NCBI RefSeq assembly: GCF_902477725.1
Contig: NZ_CABSIF010000004.1
Location: forward strand, 62,001-126,000
Length of the DNA stretch: 64,000 nucleotides
From: an uncultured Desulfovibrio sp.
GTDB lineage: Bacteria; Desulfobacterota; Desulfovibrionia; Desulfovibrionales; Desulfovibrionaceae
Direction of reading: 5' to 3'
The notes under the pieces are model-generated. The model was not told where the DNA came from, ran no database searches, and was given only the letters and a program-made list of their open reading frames with translations. The position numbers were made by a program, and so were the translations under genes. Shown one piece after another: positions 1 to 8,541 of this stretch (positions are counted from its first letter, which is position 1; each line of letters starts with the position of its first letter).

Positions 1-1
1 T

Positions 2-349
2 ATCGCCAGCATCGCGGCCTTTTTGGGCGTGGGCGGCGGCTTCCTGCTGGTGCCTTTCATCACCAGCGTGACCCAGCTTCCCATGTACCTGGCTGCCGGT
101 ACCTCCGCTCTGGCCGTGCTGCTCAGCATGATCACCGGTATCACCACCCTCATGCTGCACGGCGCGCTGGTGGACTGGAATCTGGTTGGTCTTGAACTGG
201 TCGGTATTGCCGTGGGCTCCATCGTTGGCCCCTACACCTCGCGTTTCTTCTCCGAAATCTGGTTGAAGCGCCTGTTCATCGTGCTGGCCCTGTATGTCGG
301 CACCGACTACATCCTGCGCGGCTTCTTCAACATCAAGATGTTCGGCTAG
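2..349 (+). CDS. TauE/SafE family membrane exporter, C-terminal part (5' end outside window)
   Basis: The reading frame is open from base 2, so the start lies upstream and only about 115 C-terminal residues are present. The segment opens with the glycine-rich stretch GVGGGFLLVPFI, a hallmark of TauE/SafE (DUF81) permeases, followed by three or four hydrophobic spans and a short tail ending in KMFG. The family moves sulfite, sulfoacetate or related organosulfur anions across the inner membrane; the substrate cannot be read from the sequence. In a sulfate reducer a sulfite or sulfonate role is plausible but inferred. A strong hairpin follows 39 bases after the stop, so this is the last gene of its transcript. 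Confidence 0.85.
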   Translation: MASIAAFLGVGGGFLLVPFITSVTQLPMYLAAGTSALAVLLSMITGITTLMLHGALVDWNLVGLELVGIAVGSIVGPYTSRFFSEIWLKRLFIVLALYVGTDYILRGFFNIKMFG

Positions 350-387
350 TATTTCCGGCAATGTCCGGAACATGCTGAAAACATGAA

Positions 388-436
388 AAACACTGCATCC
401 CCCTGGCCTGCCCACGGGGATGCAGTGTTTCCTTTT
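388..436 (+). terminator. Rho-independent terminator after the TauE-like gene
   Basis: A 15-base stem (388-402 with 416-430) is followed by CCTTTTT. It separates the TauE-like gene from the next small membrane-protein gene. Confidence 0.85.
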
Positions 437-509
437 TACAACAGAATGCTAATCTGTCCGTGCGCAAGGGCGTAGAATCGCCCTGTGCGAAAAACGGAGC
501 CGCTGAGAT

Positions 510-1121
510 ATGGAACAACTTCTGGTCTGGCTTGATCCTTTTTTTGTGCTGCCGTACCGCATGGTGCCGCAGCCCGAGGCAGCCTACTTTTGGGGAACAG
601 CTATTCTTGCGCTGATTGCGGGCCTCATAGGCATTGCCACCCTGCGCATGGCCCAACGTATGCACCGCAAGCGTCTGAAAAAATTGCAGGATGACATGCG
701 GCACTACCATGAACTGAGCGAATCAGCCTTGCAAAACTCTGGCAAGGAAGCCTTCAAGGCCGTGAACCGTCAGGGGCATGAGGCGTTTGGCTATTATTTT
801 TCGCTCAGCAACGCCCTGTTTGTGGCTTCGCTGTGGCCTGTTCCCATTATGCTGGCCTGGATGCAGCTGCGTTTTGGCATGATCAGCCCTGAGCTGCCTT
901 TTTCTTTGCCGCTGTTTGGCAATCAGCCGAGCATGGTTTTCTGGTTCATTCTTTTTTATATCCCGCTGCGGATGTTCAGCACCAAGACCATCACTCGTTG
1001 GCAGTTGCGTCACGGGGCGGCACCGTTGGAAACCCAGATCGTAAACAGCACCGAGGCCAATGCCGGAGCAAAACCTCAGGCCCAGCCGCAAGCGCAGGCC
1101 CACAAGGTGGACACTCCCTAG
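510..1121 (+). CDS. Small multi-span membrane protein with basic cytoplasmic loop; possibly Oxa1/DUF106-like
   Basis: This is a 203-residue protein of uncertain function. There is one hydrophobic span at about 26-47, then a strongly basic, probably coiled-coil segment (RMHRKRLKKLQ, about residues 51-85), two further spans at about 98-120 and 137-155, and an Ala/Gln/Pro-rich hydrophilic tail. Three spans with a charged helical loop after the first recall the Oxa1/YidC superfamily, especially the archaeal DUF106/EMC3-like group, but I see no decisive motif, so this is a topology-based guess. The ATG has CGGAG about ten bases upstream. It stands alone between two hairpins. Confidence 0.7.
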   Translation: MEQLLVWLDPFFVLPYRMVPQPEAAYFWGTAILALIAGLIGIATLRMAQRMHRKRLKKLQDDMRHYHELSESALQNSGKEAFKAVNRQGHEAFGYYFSLSNALFVASLWPVPIMLAWMQLRFGMISPELPFSLPLFGNQPSMVFWFILFYIPLRMFSTKTITRWQLRHGAAPLETQIVNSTEANAGAKPQAQPQAQAHKVDTP

Positions 1122-1187
1122 TCGGATATGTTCCGAGATTCTGCGCCGGGAGCAATCCCCGCGCGGCATTGATCTGGCTGGTCAATG

Positions 1188-1229
1188 CAGAAGGCCCCGC
1201 ATCAAATAAAGATCGCGGGGCCTTCTGTG
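1188..1229. terminator. Hairpin between convergent genes
   Basis: A 13-bp inverted repeat (1188-1200 with 1215-1227) lies between the plus-strand membrane-protein gene and the minus-strand old yellow enzyme gene. The T-run is weak on both sides, but its position between convergent 3' ends supports a shared terminator. Confidence 0.65.
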
Positions 1230-1258
1230 TTTAAGCATGCAGGTTGCAGAAATCAGAC

Positions 1259-2353
1259 CTACACAAAGAGTTCCTTCACGTTGTGCGGCTTGCTGCGCAG
1301 ATAGGGCGACGGCCCGGCAATGGTCTGCCCCAGTGCGGCAGCGGCATGCCAGGGCCAGCGCGGGTCGTACAGCATTGCGCGGCCAATGGCCACCATGTCG
1401 GCCTGCCCTGTAACCACAATACTTGAGGCCAGTTCCGGCTCTGTGATGAGGCCCACGGCAATAACAGGAAGCTCACTCACTGCGGCCTTGACCGCAGCAG
1501 CCAGCGCCACCTGATAGCCGGGCGCAAGGGTAATCTTCTGGTCGGGCGAAAGGCCGCCTCCGGAAACGTGTATGTACGCGCCACCAGCCTTTTCAACAGC
1601 CCTGGCAAAGACAGCGCATTCTTCCACATTCCAGCCGCCTTCGGCAAAGTCGGTGCCTGAAACGCGTACACCCACCGGGTAATTGGCCGGAACAGCTACG
1701 CGCACTGCCGCCAGCACTTCCAGCGGAAAGCGCATTCTGTTCTCGAGGCTGCCGCCGTAGGCATCGGTGCGGGCATTGCTGAGGGGCGAGAGGAATTCGT
1801 GCATCAGGTAGCCGTGGGCCGCATGCAGCTCAATGGAGTCATACCCGGCGCGTACGGCGCGTTTGGCCGTAGCTACAAAAGATTCTGTAAGGCGGGCAAT
1901 GTCTGCCGCCGTGAGTTCGGTTGGTGTTTGATGGCCCGGCGCATAGGGCAGGGCGGAAGGCGCGCATATTTCCCACCCGCCATCTGCGGGCATGAGCGGC
2001 TTGCCACCTTGCCAAGGTAGGCCCGTAGCGCCCTTGCGTCCGGCATGTCCGATCTGAATGCCGATTGGCGTGGAAGAATAGGCACGGATGGAATCGAGCA
2101 TGGCCTTGTGGGCGGCTTCCTGCTCCTCATTCCACAGGCCGAGATCCTGCGGGGATATACGCCCCGGCGCTTCCACTGCCGTAGCTTCCACAATGAGCAG
2201 CCCGGCTCCGGAAACGGCAAGAGTGCCGTAGTGCATGGCATGCCAGTGTACGGGGCGGCCCTCTTCTGCCGAGTATTGATCCATGGGGGGGACGACTATC
2301 CGGTTGGGCAGTGTCAGCCCTTTGAGTTTGATGGGAGAAAAGAGTGGATTCAT
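1259..2353 (-). CDS. Old yellow enzyme family NAD(P)H:flavin oxidoreductase (YqjM/XenA class)
   Basis: This 364-residue flavoprotein has the FMN-binding TIM barrel of the OYE family. Class-defining segments are visible: IQIGHAGRKG (about 97-106), the substrate-binding ELHAAHGYLMHEFLSPLSN (about 174-192), YGGSLENR, and AIGRAMLYDPRWPW near the end. Members use NAD(P)H to reduce activated C=C bonds in enones, quinones or nitro compounds in the cytoplasm. In YqjM a cysteine in the N-terminal PMCMYS segment tunes the flavin; here the segment reads PPMDQYS, so aspartate replaces it. The length is normal. An AGGAGGA-like site lies just upstream of the ATG. It is convergent with the gene before it and divergent from the serine hydrolase gene. 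Confidence 0.92.
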   Translation of the reverse strand: MNPLFSPIKLKGLTLPNRIVVPPMDQYSAEEGRPVHWHAMHYGTLAVSGAGLLIVEATAVEAPGRISPQDLGLWNEEQEAAHKAMLDSIRAYSSTPIGIQIGHAGRKGATGLPWQGGKPLMPADGGWEICAPSALPYAPGHQTPTELTAADIARLTESFVATAKRAVRAGYDSIELHAAHGYLMHEFLSPLSNARTDAYGGSLENRMRFPLEVLAAVRVAVPANYPVGVRVSGTDFAEGGWNVEECAVFARAVEKAGGAYIHVSGGGLSPDQKITLAPGYQVALAAAVKAAVSELPVIAVGLITEPELASSIVVTGQADMVAIGRAMLYDPRWPWHAAAALGQTIAGPSPYLRSKPHNVKELFV

Positions 2354-2507
2354 GGTGTCCTCCTGCTTGATTTAATCCTAGCGGAATGCTTTTTCTTTGT
2401 TAAGCGCCCAATGTTTGTGAAAAGCGTGCCCGGTATTTACATCTGTGAGCAAAAATGGCTCTATCAGCAGAAATAGGGCAGGGCAGGTTTGCCTGCGGGG
2501 AGGATGC

Positions 2508-3809
2508 GTGCAGAAGATAAAAAAAATAATGAATCTGTTTGCGGGCAAACTGGCGTCCCGGTTTGTTGCCCTGCTGATTGTTGCCCTTTGCGCCTTGGTT
2601 TCGGCTGGCAGCAGCGCGGCCAGCGCAGAAAAACCCGCCGATGCGGCTTTGGCCCAGCGGCTTGATGCCGTGCTGAACAAGGCAGTGGCCGAGGGCCGCA
2701 TCGTGGGGGCTGTGGTCATGGTTGCCCGTCAGGGGCAGGTGGTCTATGCGCGGGCTGTGGGCATGGCCGATGCGGAAAAATCCACCCCCATGAGCCCGGA
2801 TACGCGCTTTCGGCTGGCCTCCATGAGCAAGCCCATTGCGAGCGTCGCAGCACTTGCTCTGGCGGAGAAGGGCATGATCGCTCTGGACGATCCCGTAACC
2901 CGCTGGATCCCCTCCTTTACCCCTGCGCTTGCGGGCAAGGCGGATCCGGTCATTACCGTGCGGCACCTGCTCACGCACACTGCCGGGCTTTCTTATGGAT
3001 TTTCGGAGCCGCCCGATGGCCCCATGGCGCTGGCCGAAGTTTCCGATGGACTGGATGACCCGCCCATCACGCTGGAAGAAAACATCTGGCGGCTTGCCAC
3101 GGTACCGCTTTATTATGAGCCGGGTACGGACTGGAAATACTCCCTTGCCATTGATGTGCTGGGCGAAATCGTGTCACGGGCTGGCGGGGACAAGCTGCCC
3201 AACGTGGTGCAGGAGCTTGTAACCGGGCCGCTGGGCATGACGCACACAGGCTTTATGGCAGATGATCCTGACCTGCTTGCCGCACCCTATGTGTGGGCCA
3301 ATGGCAAGGCCCAGCGCATGGGCGAGACTGAAATTGTGCCCAACGCTGTTTCCGCAACGCGTTTTCAGCCGGGGAGGGCGCTGGACGAACAGGCCTTTCC
3401 CTCCGCCGGGGCGGGGATGGTTGGAACTGCGGCAGACTACCTGAAATTTCTCGAGGCCGTGCGCGAAAACGGCGGCTCCATCCTCAAACCGGATACCGCG
3501 AAGGCCATGACTGCCGATCAGGTCTGTCCCATATTGTCGCAAAGGCTGAGCGTAACCGCAGGTAAAACCAATGAGGTTGTAGCGCCGGGCTGGGGATTTG
3601 GTTTTGGCGGCGCTGTGCTGCTGCGCCCTGAAAAGGCGGAATACCCCGCGGGCCAGAATACCTGGAGCTGGAGCGGCGCATACGGGAGCCATTTTTTCAT
3701 GGATCGCGCCAACGGGATATCCTTTGTGGCGCTTACCAATACCACGCCTACGGGTATGGCTGGGCCGTTTGCGGTTGACCTCGCACGGGCAGTGTACGGC
3801 AAAAAGTAG
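2508..3809 (+). CDS. Secreted serine hydrolase of the beta-lactamase/EstB family
   Basis: The protein has 433 residues from the GTG at 2508, chosen because GGGGAGGA lies just upstream; an in-frame ATG at 2529 is the alternative but has no good ribosome site. A basic N-terminus, a hydrophobic core and an alanine-rich cleavage region before AEKPADAAL indicate export. The serine beta-lactamase-like fold (PF00144) is shown by the active-site SMSK motif in FRLASMSKPIASVAAL, a YSL tyrosine motif, and HLLTHTAGLSYGF. Family members are D-Ala-D-Ala carboxypeptidases, esterases or class C-like lactamases, so a periplasmic esterase or peptidase role is likely but the substrate is unknown. The gene is monocistronic with a strong terminator behind it. 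Confidence 0.88.
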   Translation: MQKIKKIMNLFAGKLASRFVALLIVALCALVSAGSSAASAEKPADAALAQRLDAVLNKAVAEGRIVGAVVMVARQGQVVYARAVGMADAEKSTPMSPDTRFRLASMSKPIASVAALALAEKGMIALDDPVTRWIPSFTPALAGKADPVITVRHLLTHTAGLSYGFSEPPDGPMALAEVSDGLDDPPITLEENIWRLATVPLYYEPGTDWKYSLAIDVLGEIVSRAGGDKLPNVVQELVTGPLGMTHTGFMADDPDLLAAPYVWANGKAQRMGETEIVPNAVSATRFQPGRALDEQAFPSAGAGMVGTAADYLKFLEAVRENGGSILKPDTAKAMTADQVCPILSQRLSVTAGKTNEVVAPGWGFGFGGAVLLRPEKAEYPAGQNTWSWSGAYGSHFFMDRANGISFVALTNTTPTGMAGPFAVDLARAVYGKK

Positions 3810-3908
3810 CCAGGGTATGAAGCCAGTGGCATGCACGCTAGCGCAAGTATTTTTGCTACTGAGTTTTCCCTTTTTTGTAATACGGCATCCTGCATTGACA
3901 CATCTTTT

Positions 3909-3958
3909 TAAAGCCCCTTCGTCCACTCCGGCAATGCTGGTGGAAGAAGGGGCTTTTG
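3909..3958. terminator. Bidirectional terminator between serine hydrolase and persulfide dioxygenase-like gene
   Basis: A long stem (AAAGCCCCTTC pairing with GAAGGGGCTTT, extended by TCCAC/GTGGA) is flanked by T on one side and by TTTTTAAAG on the other. It can serve both convergent genes. Confidence 0.85.
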
Positions 3959-3985
3959 TTGCTTGCGGATTGTTTACCCTTGGCC

Positions 3986-4855
3986 TTACATGCGGTTCAC
4001 GGGCAGCTTTACAAATTGCAGGCCATTGACGGCCTTGCCGAATTTTCCTGTGCGCATGTTGGCCTGAAGGGAGGGCAATATGAGCGGCGGCACGGCCTTG
4101 CCGCTGTCGTCTGCCTTGCGCTTTGCCACAAATTCGGCCTTGCCCACTTGCAGGTTCAGCCGCACGTTGGCGGTTTTCTGCTCGCCAACCGTTGCCATGC
4201 ACTGCGGACCGCGCACACCCTCAGGCGGGTAATCGTGCCCCACATAGATGCGCAGGTCGTCTGGCAGTGTAAAGAGCTTGCGGGAGGAATCATACGAATC
4301 CTCGGCGCTGCCGCCAGGAAAGTCGCACCGGCCCGAACCCACATCGGGCAAAAAGATTGTGTCGCCCACAAAGGCCGCATTGCCCACAATATAGGTGGTG
4401 TCTGCGGGGGTATGCCCCGGCGTGTGGATTATTTTTGCGGGCATGTCGCCAATGGTGAATTCTTCATCATTTTCAAACAGATGGTCAAAGGCAGAGCCGT
4501 CTGCGGGTGTGTCCTCCTGCGTTTGGAAAATGGGCGTCCAGGTGGAGATGATATCCAGCATGTGTTTGCTGATGGCTATTTTCCCGCCCATTTTTTCCTT
4601 GATATAACTGGCTGCGGTGACGTGGTCGGCATGGATGTGGGTTTCAAGGATCCACTCCACCACAAAGCCCTGCTGGCGGACAAAATCAATAACTGCATCG
4701 GCAGAAACAGTGGATGTGCGGCAGGCGTGGAGGTCAAAATCCAGCACGCTGTCTATAATGGCGCAACGCTTCTGGGCATCGGTTGCAGACCAGACCACAT
4801 ATGTCCAGGTAGCGGTAACGGGATCAAAAAATCCGCGCACATTGGGTGCAGACAT
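3986..4855 (-). CDS. Metallo-beta-lactamase-fold persulfide dioxygenase-like protein (Blh/ETHE1 type)
   Basis: This is a 289-residue cytoplasmic MBL-fold protein. Metal ligands visible are HIHADH (73-78), H148 in TPGHTP, D165 in VGDTIF and H207 in VGHDYP. The segment GSGRCDFPGG matches the persulfide dioxygenase/Blh subgroup, which oxidises glutathione persulfide or a similar thiol persulfide to sulfite with O2 and one iron. Glyoxalase II is the main alternative. An AAGGAG site lies upstream of the ATG. The gene follows the rhodanese-membrane fusion by 57 bases, so the two probably form an operon for sulfane-sulfur or persulfide handling, which would suit a sulfide-producing cell exposed to air. 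Confidence 0.88.
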   Translation of the reverse strand: MSAPNVRGFFDPVTATWTYVVWSATDAQKRCAIIDSVLDFDLHACRTSTVSADAVIDFVRQQGFVVEWILETHIHADHVTAASYIKEKMGGKIAISKHMLDIISTWTPIFQTQEDTPADGSAFDHLFENDEEFTIGDMPAKIIHTPGHTPADTTYIVGNAAFVGDTIFLPDVGSGRCDFPGGSAEDSYDSSRKLFTLPDDLRIYVGHDYPPEGVRGPQCMATVGEQKTANVRLNLQVGKAEFVAKRKADDSGKAVPPLILPSLQANMRTGKFGKAVNGLQFVKLPVNRM

Positions 4856-4912
4856 GGCGAACTCCTTTGCAAAAAAGCTAGGGTGAAAGTTCCGGCACCA
4901 AGAGAAGGCGCA

Positions 4913-5521
4913 TTACTGGCAGCTTGCGCCGGGGCTTTTGCCATCTCCAATGGGGCAAGCGCCGCCAGAGCAGCCCTTTTTGTTCCAGGGTGCGCGCGTG
5001 AGCAGAAGGGCCAGGCCGCACCAGTTGGTAAGACCGGAAAATACCTGCCCGCAGCCAATAAAGAGCGCGCCGAGCAGAAAAGCCTTGTGTACAAAAAAAC
5101 CCAGCAAAACGAACAGAGCCGTGAGCGCCCCGGCCACAAGGCGTACCTGCCTGTCCAGCGTGGGTGAGGTTTCGCCTGTTTTGGGCAGCGCCTGCCCTGC
5201 CGTGGGGAAGCCAGCTTCCTTGCAGGCCGCAAGGCCTCCTTCAATAACGGTTATGTCCGCAAATCCGGCTTCGGCAAATTTGGCCGCCGCTGTTTGCGCA
5301 CGTCTGCCGCTGGCGCAAAGGGTATAAATGGGGGTATCTGCCAATGCCCCGCTGCGCAGGGCAACCATGTGAGGATCAAGCTCCGTCACCGGGGCCAGTG
5401 TGGTCGGAAGGACGAGGCGTTTTTCCGCAAATTCCATGGGGGTGCGCACATCCACAATGAGCGCCTGCTTGAGGTCTTTTTGCCGCAGGGCTTGCGCGCT
5501 GATGCTCTTGATAGTTGTCAT
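4913..5521 (-). CDS. Rhodanese domain fused to a YgaP-like (DUF2892) membrane tail
   Basis: The 202-residue protein has an N-terminal rhodanese domain (about 1-105) starting at VDVRTPMEF and holding the catalytic cysteine C69 in CASGRRAQ. A linker leads to a C-terminal DUF2892 segment with two membrane spans (about 125-170, including the NWCGLALLL stretch), then a tail with several cysteines (CSGGAC). The layout matches E. coli YgaP, a membrane-anchored sulfurtransferase. It likely passes sulfane sulfur between thiols at the inner membrane. GGAGG precedes the ATG. It lies upstream of the persulfide dioxygenase-like gene and is probably co-transcribed with it. Confidence 0.9.
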   Translation of the reverse strand: MTTIKSISAQALRQKDLKQALIVDVRTPMEFAEKRLVLPTTLAPVTELDPHMVALRSGALADTPIYTLCASGRRAQTAAAKFAEAGFADITVIEGGLAACKEAGFPTAGQALPKTGETSPTLDRQVRLVAGALTALFVLLGFFVHKAFLLGALFIGCGQVFSGLTNWCGLALLLTRAPWNKKGCSGGACPIGDGKSPGASCQ

Positions 5522-5889
5522 TATGGCCTCCTTCGGTGGATAGCCTCCGGTTGGAAGGGGATGAAGAGCCGTTCATAGCCGTATCTGTGGCTTGCCGCAT
5601 ATGGTGCAGTCCTGTACATGATACCTCACCATGGGCAGACTGCAAAGCAGCAAGAAGAGTGCACATAGTAGTTGGCTACCGTAAGTTCTTTTCAGGTAAT
5701 CATGTTTCCGGCGGGTGCAAGGCCTGCTTGGAAAGGTTGCATTTATATAATGCGCCCTGCAGGGCTGTGATATTTGCAACAAGGTCATTTACGGTTGCGT
5801 TGCTGGTGGAAAACAGTTCAGGGGCAAGGTGTAAGGGAGGAATGAAGAATTCTTTCTGAAAAGAGGGCTTCTGACGGTCTGGCGGATTT
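5522..5889. other. Intergenic region, promoter side of the rhodanese operon
   Basis: I see no gene in these 368 bases. They lie upstream of the minus-strand rhodanese gene and downstream of the histidine kinase. One small AT-rich inverted repeat, GCATT-TATAT-AATGC at 5739-5753, could be an operator but sits about 220 bases from the start codon. A short hairpin (CGGAT/ATCCG) overlaps the kinase stop at 5880-5896. Confidence 0.4.
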
Positions 5890-8157
5890 TTAATCCGGCC
5901 CCTGCGAAGGTGCGTCCGGCCTGGTGGAAAGAAGCTGACCAAGGACTGAAAACATCTTGCTCATAATAACCGGTTTTTCCAGAAATTCGTCCATGCCGGA
6001 TTCAAAGGCGTTCTGTATTTCATCGGCAAAAACATTGGCAGAAAGCGCCACAATGGGGGTGTCCACATCAAACTCCCGTATCTCGCGGGTGGCCTGATAG
6101 CCGTCCATCACAGGCATGCGGATGTCCATCATGATGATGTCGTAATTGCGGCTTCTGGCCTTTCCCACTCCCTCGCTGCCGTTGAACGCCTGTTCGCACA
6201 CCACGCCTTCACTTTCGAGCATTTCTTTCAGGATTTCACTGTTGATGACGTTGTCTTCGCAGATGAGGATATTCCTTCCCTTAAGTGAGACGGCGGCGCG
6301 CTGTGAGCAATTTTTTTTGTGGAAAGCGGCAATATCTGCGGCGGTAGCTTTTTTGTGGGGCAAAATCACCGTAAAGGTTGTTCCCTGGCCCGGCGCAGAC
6401 TTGCAGGTAATGTTGCCCCCCAAAATATCGACCAGCTTTTTCACAATAGCCAGCCCAAGCCCGCTGCCAGAGCTGGACACATGATCTTCCTGCGTGAACG
6501 GTGAATACATGCTGGCTTGAAATTTTTCGCTGATTCCCGGCCCGTTATCAGAAATGACATGGGTTACAACAAGACTGTCGGCATTTTCACCGCAGATGTC
6601 ATTGCGCCATGTTATGGTGCCGCCGGGTTGCGTGTATTTGACGGCATTGTTCAAGAGATTCACGATAATCTGCTGAACCTTGCGCGTATCGATCTGCGCA
6701 TAGCAGTTGGTTGCCGTGCAGTTAAAATGCGTTATGAATGTGATGTTTTTTGCCTCCGCCTGAGGCCTGATGATGGATTCAATAATTTTTGCACTATGCG
6801 CGCCAGTACAAATTGTCGGTACAACGTCCATCTTTCCGTTGGAAAGCTTTTGCAGGTCAAGAATGTCGGAAAGAATGGCAAGCAGAAAGTTTGAACACGC
6901 CTTTATGGTGGCGAAGACCTTGGTGAGGTCAGGATCCTGGTGTTTTTTTAGTTCAAGGTCTGAAAAGCCCATAATGGTGGCAAGGGGAGTGCGCATATCG
7001 TGGCTCATGCGCAAGAGAAAGTCAGACTTTGCGCGGTTGGCCTGGCGTTCTTTCTTCAGCGCTGTATGTAGATTGGCATTGAGATCCACTACGTCTTTGC
7101 GCAGCATGTATTCACTTGTGACATCTTCAAAACTGCCCACAAGGCCTACAATTTTACCGTCTTCATAAAGCGGGCTTTTACTGGCTACAATGTGGCGGTT
7201 TTCGCCCTTGCAAAAGCACATGCCGGGAACCCGCGTGGTGCTCTCGCCCCGCAACACTCGCAGTTCATCATTTTTGTACGGGTCCGGGTCGCTATGCCAG
7301 CCCATGTCTTCATCATTCTTGCCCAAGAGCACCTGATCGGAATCAAAACCGTAATATTCCAGAAATGCCTTGTTTACGCCGATAAAACGCCTTTCAGTAT
7401 CTTTCCAGAAGATTGCAGCCTGCGTAGTGTCCAGAATTTTTTGCAGCAGAACCAGGTTTTGCCGGTTGTGCGCTTGGGTCTCTTTTTCCCTAGAAATATT
7501 GACAAATGCCAGTTGCAGAACTTGTTGGGGGATAACCCAGGAGAGACTGACGCGAATCCATCTGACGTGGCCATCTTGCGGGTGCAGTCTGCACTCCAGA
7601 GGCTGCACCGTCTTGCCGGATATGAACATTGCCAGCAGGTGTTCTACCCTGCACACGTCGGCACTGTGCACATGCATGAGCTCACTGACGTGGAAGCACT
7701 TGCTCGCCTCGCGCCCCGATGTGCCTGTCATGGCCAGCGCCTCGTTGTTCATGTAGGTGCAGTGATGCGTGGCAGGCCCCTGCGTGACCTTCATGTGAAT
7801 GATGCCAATTGGAATATCAGACAGAGCATCGATTGGTTGCTGCTCTGCGAAAGAAATCCACAATACGCAAACGTTGTCTTCAATGCGCTGGCAGCGGCAA
7901 TCAAGGAAGCAATGCATAGTTGCGCAAAATACAGTCCATTCTTCCACAAAATTCTGGGAGAGCGATTTGTTCAGATGCTCCTTGTTTACAATAATTTTTT
8001 CCAATGCTGCAAATTCGATGATTTTTAGGAATTCAGTGAATCTTGTGTTGGCGGCACTGATGGAAAATGTATTGCCTTCAATCCGAGTTAAAAGACAGCA
8101 AGCAATATTTGTTGAACTATTCCACTTCATGAATTGATCTGTCAGATTTTTGTTCAT
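5890..8157 (-). CDS. Cytoplasmic hybrid sensor histidine kinase (PAS-PAS-HisKA-HATPase-REC)
   Basis: This is a 755-residue protein without an obvious membrane span. In order: an N-terminal region of unknown function (1-110), a weak PAS domain (about 115-225), a clear PAS/PAC domain (about 235-345), HisKA with phospho-acceptor H386 in RMSHDMRTPL, a HATPase domain with N-box NLLNNAVKYT and G-boxes DNGPGI and GSGLGLAIV, and a receiver domain (about 627-745) with phospho-acceptor D678 in MMDIRMPVMDG. It is a soluble redox, ligand or energy sensor that autophosphorylates and relays to its own receiver. No HPt protein or partner regulator lies nearby, so the output is unknown. By eye the gene is richer in A+T than its neighbours. 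Confidence 0.93.
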   Translation of the reverse strand: MNKNLTDQFMKWNSSTNIACCLLTRIEGNTFSISAANTRFTEFLKIIEFAALEKIIVNKEHLNKSLSQNFVEEWTVFCATMHCFLDCRCQRIEDNVCVLWISFAEQQPIDALSDIPIGIIHMKVTQGPATHHCTYMNNEALAMTGTSGREASKCFHVSELMHVHSADVCRVEHLLAMFISGKTVQPLECRLHPQDGHVRWIRVSLSWVIPQQVLQLAFVNISREKETQAHNRQNLVLLQKILDTTQAAIFWKDTERRFIGVNKAFLEYYGFDSDQVLLGKNDEDMGWHSDPDPYKNDELRVLRGESTTRVPGMCFCKGENRHIVASKSPLYEDGKIVGLVGSFEDVTSEYMLRKDVVDLNANLHTALKKERQANRAKSDFLLRMSHDMRTPLATIMGFSDLELKKHQDPDLTKVFATIKACSNFLLAILSDILDLQKLSNGKMDVVPTICTGAHSAKIIESIIRPQAEAKNITFITHFNCTATNCYAQIDTRKVQQIIVNLLNNAVKYTQPGGTITWRNDICGENADSLVVTHVISDNGPGISEKFQASMYSPFTQEDHVSSSGSGLGLAIVKKLVDILGGNITCKSAPGQGTTFTVILPHKKATAADIAAFHKKNCSQRAAVSLKGRNILICEDNVINSEILKEMLESEGVVCEQAFNGSEGVGKARSRNYDIIMMDIRMPVMDGYQATREIREFDVDTPIVALSANVFADEIQNAFESGMDEFLEKPVIMSKMFSVLGQLLSTRPDAPSQGPD

Positions 8158-8454
8158 GGAAGTAGTCCCTTGATTGAGGCTGACTAACTTGGAATGTATT
8201 TCAACTTAGTTAAATATAAAATTTATCTGGTGTAAATGTTAATTTTTCTTATAAATCAATATCTCTGTATCGTTGTAAATTTATAAATATATGACTGCGA
8301 TTGCTGGCAGACCCGTATGAATAATAAAAGACCCGCACAGCAGTGCGCCTTCAAAACAGATTACAGATGTCTTGCGAACATAAGGGCAGACATTTGGCAA
8401 ATGGCATCAATGCCTGCATCCGCAGCACAGAATGCGAAATGCTAGAAGGTATAT
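8158..8454. other. AT-rich intergenic region upstream of the histidine kinase
   Basis: About 300 bases with no gene. The part nearest the kinase start (8200-8300) is very AT-rich and probably holds its minus-strand promoter, but no single -35/-10 pair stands out. Confidence 0.4.
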
Positions 8455-8490
8455 AAAAACAGCGGATTTTCCATGCCTGGAAAATCCGCT
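8455..8490 (-). terminator. Terminator of the carbonic anhydrase gene
   Basis: A 12-bp stem (8461-8472 with 8479-8490) is followed, on the minus strand, by GTTTTTATATA. It lies about 50 bases past the carbonic anhydrase stop. Confidence 0.85.
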
Positions 8491-8541
8491 GTCACTGCAT
8501 GCCACAACACAAATCAGCGCATTTGGCCTGCACGCTGGCCG

